NCBI GenBank assembly: GCA_963513935.1
Contig: OY740766.1
Location: forward strand, 3,068,001-3,132,000
Origin: Aphrophora alni
Taxonomy: Eukaryota > Arthropoda > Insecta > Hemiptera > Aphrophoridae
Reading direction: 5' to 3'
Length of the DNA: 64,000 bases
In this document: in pieces, positions 57,282 to 64,000 of the stretch
Layout of the letters: each line of letters begins with the position of its first letter
Position numbering within the stretch: position 1 is the stretch's first letter
Notes under the pieces: generated by a model
Seen by the model: only the letters and a program-made list of their open reading frames with translations
The model's database searches: none
Told to the model about the DNA's origin: nothing
Position numbers and translations under genes: made by a program

Positions 57282-58090
57282 CCGTTATCCTGGTGATAGG
57301 CTATATATTATCCTTTAATTCGACATCATTAAATTCGAAGCATAATTTAAGGAGATCCATAGTAACGTTTATAGGCAGGTTAGTTTTTTTTAACAATACA
57401 GGGTGTTTTAACCTAACCTAACCTAATCTAACCTAACCTAACCTAACCTAACCTAACCTAACCTAACCTAATTAATCTAACCTAACCTAACCTAACCAAA
57501 CCTAACCTAACCTAACCAAACCTAACCTAACCTAACCTAACCTAACCTTACCTAACCTAACCTAACCTAACCTAACCCGACCTAACCTAACCTAACCTAA
57601 CCTAACCTAACCTAATCTAACCTAACCTAACCTTACCTAACCTAACCGTTATCCTGGTGATATATCTTATCGTTTAATTCGAAATCTTTACATTCGAAGC
57701 ATAATTTAAGGAGTTTCATTATGACGTTTATAGGCAGGTTAGTTATTCTTTAACAATACAGGGTGTTTTAACCTAACCTAACCTAATCTAACCTAACCTA
57801 ACCTAACCTAACCTAACCTAACCTAACCCAACCCAACCCAACCCAACCCAACCCAACCCAACCCAACCCAACCTAACCTAACCTAACCTAACCTAACCTA
57901 ACCTAACCTAACCTAATCTAAGCATAATTTAAGGAGATCCATAATAAAGTTTATAGGCAGGTTAGTTGTTCTTTAACAATACAGGGTGTTTTAACCTAAC
58001 CTAACCTAATCTAACCTAACCTAACCAAACCAAACCTAACCTAACCTAACCTAACCTAACCTAACCTAACCTTACCTAACCTAACCTAAT
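57282..58090 (-). repeat. Composite CCTAA array with private flank units
   Basis: Three CCTAA blocks (57411-57647, 57773-57919, 57995-58090) are each preceded by the same flank: GCATAATTTAAGGAG, then TATAGGCAGGTTAGTT, then ACAATACAGGGTGTTTTAAC. The flank starts at 57340, 57699 and 57921. Two of the three also share the upstream part from CCGTTATCCTGGTGATA (57282 and 57646). A CCCAA sub-block (57826-57870) shows local homogenisation of a variant pentamer. Confidence 0.92.
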
Positions 58091-58560
58091 TAATTTTCAT
58101 ATACACAAATGATGACGAATGTCCGAACAAACTTTATCAATGATATGAACAATCCATCATTATCAAACAACTTTAAAAACCAGAATAAAGATATTAAATG
58201 TGCATACACGTGGTAAATATGACTTCCAACGACGATTTTACAAGTTGGTACCTTTTGAAAAAATGTCATCTGAAGCTTTGTGAACACAATTTTGCAAAGA
58301 GTTTGAAGAAACAACGGAAAGCAGAATAATTCAAACTAAATTAAAACAATCACTGAAAGCTAATGCTTTCTACTCATCGAGCGATTTTTTTCTTAAGACA
58401 ACATCATAATAATTTACATTTTATGTTTCAATAAAAAGAATTTTTATTAATTATACCATTGCACTTGAAATATTGTTATTGTTATGTTTATATCCGTTTT
58501 ACTTTGTGTAATTGTATTTTAAACATAGACTGGCGTTTATATTAAGTATTTTTTGACACC
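58091..58560. other. AT-rich sequence with a palindrome-family fragment
   Basis: 58100-58130 (CACAAATGATGACGAATGTC, then CGAACAA) resembles the outer end of the 9.5-kb palindrome family. No gene. Confidence 0.4.
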
Positions 58561-58567
58561 TCCATAA

Positions 58568-58611
58568 TAAGAGACAGACATACATAATACATTATGTATG
58601 TCTGTCTCTTA
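58568..58611. repeat. Perfect 21-bp inverted repeat, 2-bp loop
   Basis: 58568-58588 (TAAGAGACAGACATACATAA then T) is exactly complementary to 58591-58611 around AC. It would form a cruciform or strong RNA hairpin. No flanking element was identified. Confidence 0.95.
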
Positions 58612-58614
58612 ATA

Positions 58615-59530
58615 ACATTATGACACACGCATACTAATGTACTTAGGCTATGTTTATTATGTTTGTACTTGTCTTTGCCTTTTTCTATTAACTCGCGGAG
58701 AAAATTGAAAACTCTGTGTTGGTGACGTCCTTGTCAGAAATAGAAAGCACTGTTTTAAAAAAATGAAATAATTACAAGAGAGTGCATTATTTGCTTTAAA
58801 AAAAAAAGAGGAAAACCCCTTTTGATTGTTGTAGTCTGCATAAGTACTTGTTTAATATTCATAATAACATAGACTACTATAGTTGTAGGCGTACATTTTG
58901 TACTTGTTTCTTATAAGAAGAGCTGTAAAAGATGCGTGTAAAAAACTACATTTTCACTTTCGATTATTTTTCAGGGTATAACCATTTTGAAAGTCCCCTG
59001 TGCCCAAAAATGTGGTTTTTGAGTATATCTGTCGCATGTGCAGTGATCTACAGCGTGGAGTAGATTTTATATGGGAGGTATATTTGGTTATATTTTTTTT
59101 CATTTCTTTAATAACTCAAAATTTTGGAGCCTAGATGACTCAAGAAAAAAAAATTAGGATTTTTTCAAAATCGGCTTAAACGCTTTTAATCTTGAGTTTT
59201 GTGTAAATATAGCCTCTGAAGCCCCAAACAAAATGCATTCATTGCCACTTTATCAATAAAAAACAAAACATCATCCATAGGACTGGTTATAAAAATTGGC
59301 TACATAATATCACAAAATTAACTGTACAGAGTAGGTTAAAATTTTAGTTTAACGTAAAACTCAAAACTGTGCAAAAACAAAAGTAAAATGATATTACGCT
59401 TGAAAAATAATCGACAAGGAATAAAAATAAACCTTAAAACCGCCGTAATTAAAAGGAAATACGACTTACGACGAAGACGTACAACAAGCGAAGCAAGTTT
59501 AGAATCTTAAATATATAGAATTTATTTTAT
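58615..59530. other. AT-rich sequence, no gene recognised
   Basis: No supported feature. Confidence 0.35.
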
Positions 59531-59532
59531 AA

Positions 59533-60203
59533 GATGGCCATGATCATCCTATGGTTCATTTTGACGACCGAATTGACATTATTCATGACGATAAGTTTGT
59601 GCAATGTTTATGCAACGTAATATTGATTTTAACCGTGTTGAAAGCTATATGTAAACACAAACAGCTGTTGACTTTATTAACAACGTTGACGTCACAAAAC
59701 AAAGACAGTGTAATAACGTCCATCTTAGGATATATTCTGTCATTTTGCTTTTTAACTGAATCACCCGCTCAAGTAGAGAGAGAATGGGGTCGGTTAGATT
59801 GTATCAAAGTTTGTGCAACCAATCAAACATTGATCGATTATTTTGATTGTCATTTGTGAGCGACATTTACAATCGGAGCTGTTTAAAGCCCCCCCCCCTA
59901 AATTGATATTAAGTTGAGTTCAATTTACACCAATGTAAGACAATGGTTATGAAATCCGATCTCAATATCGAGTTGCGTAAACAAGGATTAGTGTCACCAA
60001 AACACAGATCGGACAGATTCGCTAATGCAAAGTTGTGCAATCTTCGCCAAATATTCTATGTTCAAAGGAAAGTAGGCCATGTATTTGCAAAACCGGTAAT
60101 TAACCAGTTAAGTGGTAAGAGGTATCGATATCTAAATAATGGTCGAAAAATATGTTTGGATTGTGTTTTGATTGCGGAACGTTCTCATTTGACGTGTGTT
60201 TGA
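59533..60203 (+). CDS. Two unrecognised open frames, doubtful
   Basis: A 102-codon ATG frame (59551-59859), His/Asp-rich at its start with a hydrophobic middle, is followed by an 86-codon basic frame (59943-60203) containing two Cys near its end. Both start in acceptable contexts and lie outside recognised repeats. They are in different frames, separated by a C run (59890-59899), with no splice signals between them. No motif is recognisable. They could be parts of a decayed element or chance; reported because this is the longest repeat-free open stretch on the plus strand. Confidence 0.15.
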
Positions 60204-60325
60204 TTGATTCTGAGCAGAAGACGTTTTTCCTTTTTATATTTTACTTCAATGAATATCGTTCAAACTTTATCACCACCCCCACAAAAAAAAATTCAAAAAT
60301 ATCAAGTTGATAACTTAGGTGGAAA

Positions 60326-60395
60326 ATTCTGATAGACCTGACAAGATAGACGAATGAGAGGGATCTAACCCAAGACTAGGGGTACATATTGTTCG
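60326..60395 (+). repeat. SINE-like dispersed repeat, copy 7 (fragment)
   Basis: Contains GACAAGATAGACGAATGAGAG then GGATCTAACCCAAGAC, the middle of the family. Confidence 0.55.
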
Positions 60396-60689
60396 CCACT
60401 TATACAAAATGCAGAATAAAAAGATAAAATAAACGATTCAATATCTAAAAACTGAAAGTGATTTATAAAACAAACAAATGTGTCAAACTGGAAGCAAAAT
60501 AAAATTATAATTCTTGAGTAATTTAGGAAGTACTCAAAAGAACCCTAACTACCGTTTAAATGACAGTCGTGTTTTTTTTTCCTTATTAACAAGCCAAAAT
60601 AGAAGCATTCAATTAAACTTCAGAGCTAGACTGCATGTGACAGAAAACTATCTGAAAATATAAGCAAAACAAATAGAGAGATTAGGTCA

Positions 60690-60960
60690 ACTAGCGGATG
60701 GATTGATAAGTTTTGTTATTTACGAAGCATTATCAGCCAGGATGGATGTCACTAGCTGGATAAAATAGTGTTGTCACGTAGTTACGACCGATATGGTAAC
60801 AGAAAAATGAATCAATGTCAAAATCATTCTTGCTATAAACATGAAAAGCGAGTATAGATATTAAACCCTGACAAGAGACGATTGTTAATCGGTGTTTTAA
60901 GATAAAGTTTGTTATGTGTAGAGGTCATATTCTAAGGAGAGACGTAAGAGCTGGCGGTTG
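60690..60960 (+). pseudogene. RTE-type LINE reverse transcriptase relic
   Basis: Plus strand, two short blocks: KFCYLRSIISQDG (60711-60746), matching the 'FxYLGSIIsxDGG' motif late in RTE-clade reverse transcriptases, and RGHILRRDVRAGG (60920-60958), matching the 'WLGHIlRr-D' motif near the protein end. The sequence between is shortened and broken by stops. It runs directly into the minisatellite. Short matches only, so moderately uncertain. Confidence 0.4.
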
Positions 60961-61917
60961 TCAAGAGATCAGAGAAGTCGCAGAGGGTACAGGATAGAAG
61001 ACGCTGTAACAATTTCATCGAAGGCCACCCACCAGGTCTTCGTCCCCTTTTGGTTGTCAATACATGATGGACAGAGATCAGAGAAGTCCCAGAGGGTACA
61101 GGATAGAAGACGCTGTTACAATTTCATCGAAGGCCACCCACCAGGTCTTCGTCCCCTTTTGGTTGTCAATACATGATGGACAGAGATCAGAGAAGTCGCA
61201 GAGGTTACAGGATAGAAGACGCTGTAACAATTCCGTCGAAGGCCCCCCACCAGGTCTTCGCCCCCTATTGGTTGTCAATACATGATTAAGAGAGATCAGA
61301 GAAGTCGCAGAGGTTACAGGATAGAAGACGCTGTAACAATTCCGTCGAAGGCCCCCACGAGGTCTTCGCCCCCTTTTGGTTGTCAATACATGATGGAGAG
61401 AGATCAGAGAAGTCGCAGAGGTTACAGGATAGAAGACGCTGTAACAATTCCGTCGAATGCCCCCACCAGGTCTTCGCCTCCTTTTGGTTGTCAATACATG
61501 ATGGAGAGAGATCAGAGAAGTCGCAGAGGGTACAGGATAGAAGACGCTGTAACAATTCCGTCGAAGGCCCTCCCACCAGGTCTTCGCCTCCTTTTGGTTG
61601 TCAATACATGATGGAGAGAGATCAGAGAAGTCGCAGAGGGTACAGGATACTTGACGCTGTAACAATTCCGTCGAAGGCCCTCCCACCAGGTCTTCGCCTC
61701 CTTTTGGTTGTCAATACATGATGGAGAGAGATCAGAGAAGTCGCAGAGGGTACAGGATACTTGACGCTGTAACAATTCCGTCGAAGGCCCGCACCATGTC
61801 TTCGCCTCCTTTTGGTTGTCAATACATGATGGAGAGAGATCAGAGAAGTCGCAGAGGGTACAGGATAGAAGACGCAGTAACAATTCCGTCGAAGGCCCCC
61901 ACCAGGTGTTCGCCCTC
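60960..61917 (+). repeat. 109-bp minisatellite, nine copies
   Basis: GAGATCAGAGAAG starts units at 60965, 61074, 61183, 61292, 61400, 61508, 61618, 61728 and 61836: spacings of 108-110 bp. Units share GGATAGAAGACGCTGTAACA and CCAGGTCTTCG then CCCCTTTTGGTTGTCAATAC. Copies 61618 and 61728 share GATACTTGACG, so they derive from each other. The unit is poor in stops on both strands, which explains several overlapping frames up to 202 codons. Since 109 is not a multiple of three and length varies, translation would not be periodic, so coding is unlikely. Confidence 0.95.
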
Positions 61918-61934
61918 CCCCCCCCCCCCCCCCG
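61918..61934. repeat. C homopolymer at the end of the minisatellite
   Basis: About 16 C, the right border of the array. Confidence 0.9.
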
Positions 61935-62007
61935 AGCTTGATTGGTATTAGTTTTGTATGAATGTATGATAAAGTTTAAGCAATGTTGATCACCATAAAA
62001 AGTTATG

Positions 62008-62028
62008 TTTTTCTTGCTTCCTATGCAG
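62008..62028 (+). promoter_or_regulatory. 3' splice site of the ABC exon
   Basis: A pyrimidine-rich tract (GTTTTTCTTGCTTCCTATGCAG ends at 62028), near-consensus for an insect intron end. Confidence 0.75.
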
Positions 62029-62079
62029 CCCAGAATCATAGACGAAGATGTTTTGATGTTTCAGGACTATGAAGACTGA
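62029..62079 (+). other. 5' untranslated part of the ABC exon
   Basis: 51 bp from the acceptor to the start codon. The frame of the ATG has TGA immediately upstream (62077-62079), so translation cannot enter from an earlier exon in this frame. This supports 62080 as the initiator. Confidence 0.65.
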
Positions 62080-62189
62080 ATGATGCAAGGCCCAACAGCT
62101 GCAGTGACAGTAAGAGGCGCGTACAAGAGATACAGCCCCAATTCTGTTATACTTAAAGGATTAAATTTAACAGCTTCAGAAGCCACAAT
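62080..62189 (+). CDS. ABC transporter (ABCH/ABCG23-like), first coding exon, partial
   Basis: 36 codons plus two bases (phase 2) end at a GTGAGT donor (62190). After a short leader (MMQGPTA) the protein reads AVTVRGAYKRYSPNSVILKG then LNLTASEAT. This matches the first strand of the nucleotide-binding domain of arthropod ABCH / ABCG23-like half-transporters ('AVxVRxAxKxYxxxxVVLxGLNMTVpxGTIYGLLG'). The Walker A exon would be next and lies outside the window or beyond the ~1.8 kb of intron seen. Such proteins export lipids or other hydrophobic substrates, for example in cuticle barrier formation. The ATG may be the first or second of the tandem pair. The family call rests on one exon but is specific. 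Confidence 0.75.
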
Positions 62190-63623
62190 GTGAGTATTAT
62201 ATAAATCTATAGATTATCCAGGTTCTATGAAATCGTTTTCAAAATATTTAATCTCAGGTAAGTGATTACAATATTCAAGCTCATATTTTTACAATAATTC
62301 AACTAAAAAATTGCTTAACAACTCAAACTTTCTAACAAAAAAAACTAAGCAAGTTATAATAAAAAATTAAGATTTCGAATCCTAAACTCCCAAATAAAAA
62401 CTTGAAATTATATAAATTGACAGGGAAGAACTAGAATTTCACTTTCGTGTTTTGTTTTTTTAATGAGCTGAATTTCAAACCTCGACCTAGGTACAAATCA
62501 CAAATATGTAGATACGTTAGTATCCCCTAGACTCGTAAAGTACCGACATGTCAAACCGCCGCCATTTTGAAACTTACCTGCTAATTTTTGTGGTTTTAGA
62601 CTTTTCCAAAGCAAAATGGAACTAAAATTGTTGGTTGTAGAGATTTAGTCACACCTATGTATTGTACACCTATTCCAGTAAAATGTTTATCATTTCATCG
62701 GTCCACAGTTCATATTCTCGGGTGAGAGTGATATAAATTAGAAATTCACATTTTCCGACAATTCAATTTATATCTAGAGCCGCTTGATGTTGTTATAGAG
62801 AAGGTTCTCAACTAATAATTCACCAAATTGTATAAAATGGTTTACGATAAAAAGATATCGTTGTCAGACCATTATTTCTTCTAAGGTATAATCGAACAGC
62901 AAAACTAAACTTACTGCCAAACTAAAATTAAAGCAACGATAGTAAACTATCTATATAGGCTAGTAACTATCTAACTTATAACTGTTATTACAATCATGTT
63001 TTATCCCTAATTTAGAGGTTACGTAGCCTACTTCTATTTTTTTTTTTAATTTTTGTTAGTGATTTGGTTAAGAAGAGTTAATGGTTGAAGAAGTGGCGAA
63101 TTACTCACATCTGAGGATTTTTCTTTAATACCATAAATTGGAGTCTTAACAAATTAGTTTTGAGTGCAAACTTTTACCAATTGTGATATTGTCTTATAAT
63201 TTAGCCTATATTTGTGATTTACTGTAAAAACTATTTGGTTATCTTTAGATGCAGAATTTAAAACCTATACAAAATGAGATATTGTGAAATTACAGTGAAA
63301 AATTATCCTCAAAAAATATTTGATTTTTAAAATCGACCACAATTTTTAATTTCAGAAACTGAATTTTCGTAGTTAATAAACGTGTCCGAAAAACCAAGTC
63401 TACATATAAAATCTGACAAAAAATACAATTTTTAGAGATTTTACTATTTTACAATGTGTTAAAAAAAGTGACAAATTACACATACCAGTAAGATCGGTTG
63501 ACATTTTCATAGTCTAAGGTGTCCACATCGCAATAAGTAGAACTCCCGCTGTAGATTGATTTCTTCTTTTTTTTAACGAGACTGTGACACAGAACTCCGA
63601 AAAAAAGTTTCGGTACTTACGTA
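62190..63623 (+). other. Intron of the ABC transporter gene (start)
   Basis: Begins GTGAGTATTAT. No exon with the expected Walker A sequence (GPSGCGKTT-type) was found up to the window end, so the intron is longer than 1.8 kb. Confidence 0.6.
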
Positions 63624-63719
63624 TTAACGCCACCGCAGCAGAAGTTGCTAATGCGCATGCGCCAATATTAGCTTACTTTGCGATATAATTATATATCACG
63701 ACAGGTTTGGCCAGGTAGC

Positions 63720-63755
<36 letters not shown>

Positions 63756-64000
63756 ATATAAACACCTGGCCAAACCTTTCGTAAGTTTATTGAAGTTAAT
63801 AATTTGAAATTAGATCATGGATAAACATGAGCTTTAAAAGTGAAGTGCCGCCAATCTACGCCTAAAATTTTTGCGACAAATCATAAAATGAAAGTTTATG
63901 AATCTCAAAGCTGAAAAAAATGGAATTCTGCTTCCCTTAAACCAGTTTGCTCTTTATTGGCGCATGCACATTAGCGCAACTTCTGCTGCGGTGGCGTTAA
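63624..64000. mobile_element. TTAA-flanked inverted-repeat element (piggyBac-type MITE candidate)
   Basis: TTAACGCCACCGCAGCAGAA at 63624 is mirrored by TTCTGCTGCGGTGGCGTTAA ending on the last base. Arms are 44 and 46 bp with one substitution and a 2-bp indel. TTAA at both outer edges (63624-63627 and 63997-64000) fits the target duplication of piggyBac elements, though the motif could be part of a longer arm continuing outside the window. The interior holds the (TA)n hairpin module and no transposase. It lies inside the ABC gene intron. Confidence 0.7.
63698..63782. repeat. (TA)n-cored hairpin module, copy 2
   Basis: ACGACAGGTTTGGCCAGGT and ACCTGGCCAAACCTTTCGT pair around about 20 TA units. 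Shared with 28607-28684 in a different element. Confidence 0.85.

Noticed and set aside
61078..61686. 202-codon repetitive frame on the minus strand (and overlapping plus-strand frames)
   Set aside because: By-product of a stop-poor minisatellite with unit lengths of 108-110 bp, so the frame shifts between units. No start context or splice support.

Overview
The window looks like AT-rich, intron- and repeat-dominated nuclear DNA of an insect. Two things point there. Nine separate loci carry TTAGG/CCTAA, the insect telomere pentamer. One clear gene exon resembles the start of an ABCH/ABCG23-type half-transporter, a subfamily typical of arthropods. A hemipteran is plausible, but no marker here fixes the species. 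No prokaryotic genes, operons, CRISPR arrays or rRNA genes were seen, and nearly all open frames under 100 codons are chance or repeat-borne.

Gene content is very low. At 62029-62189 (+) there is an exon with a good acceptor, an in-frame stop directly before ATG, about 36 codons matching the start of the ABC nucleotide-binding domain, and a GTGAGT donor. The gene runs off the right edge. At 27731-27792 (+) an arthropod-type initiator (TCAGT) in a local GC-rich patch is followed 60 bp later by a consensus donor (GTAAGT). This is a candidate non-coding first exon, possibly of the same gene, in which case 28-62 kb would be its first intron. Weaker coding candidates lie at 12.8-13.0, 19.6-19.8, 47.8-48.0 and 59.5-60.2 kb.

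The rest is mobile and repeated DNA. Left part (0-24 kb): a Crypton-like element with terminal hairpins (0.4-1.1 kb), TTAGG arrays (2.1, 7.4, 16.2, 17.5 kb), a hammerhead-ribozyme-like motif (6.2 kb), a 440-bp near-perfect palindrome (9.5 kb), 5'-truncated LINE tails (13.8 and 21.4 kb) and a complete non-autonomous transposon with 9-bp target duplication (22.2-22.9 kb). Middle (24-46 kb): a tRNA-derived SINE piece, a head-to-tail pair of Crypton-like elements (24.9-26.3 kb), a hairpin element between duplicated flanks (28.3-29.1 kb), a 2-kb satellite of about 20 units with embedded TTAGG (33-34.9 kb), a second hammerhead copy (40.9 kb) and an 850-bp foldback element (42.6-43.5 kb). Right part (46-64 kb): the Crypton-like copy that keeps a coding remnant (46.7-47.5 kb), a LINE nested in another repeat with visible target duplication (52.76-53.13 kb), a dead mariner/Tc1-type transposase (53.5-54.1 kb), composite CCTAA repeats (57.3-58.1 kb), a nine-copy 109-bp minisatellite (61-61.9 kb) just before the ABC exon, and a TTAA-flanked inverted-repeat element ending on the last base.

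Two themes recur. Pentamer arrays repeatedly carry a locus-private flank that is amplified with them. Several families end in hairpins, and at least one fits a minimal type I hammerhead of the kind known from Penelope-like elements and retrozymes.
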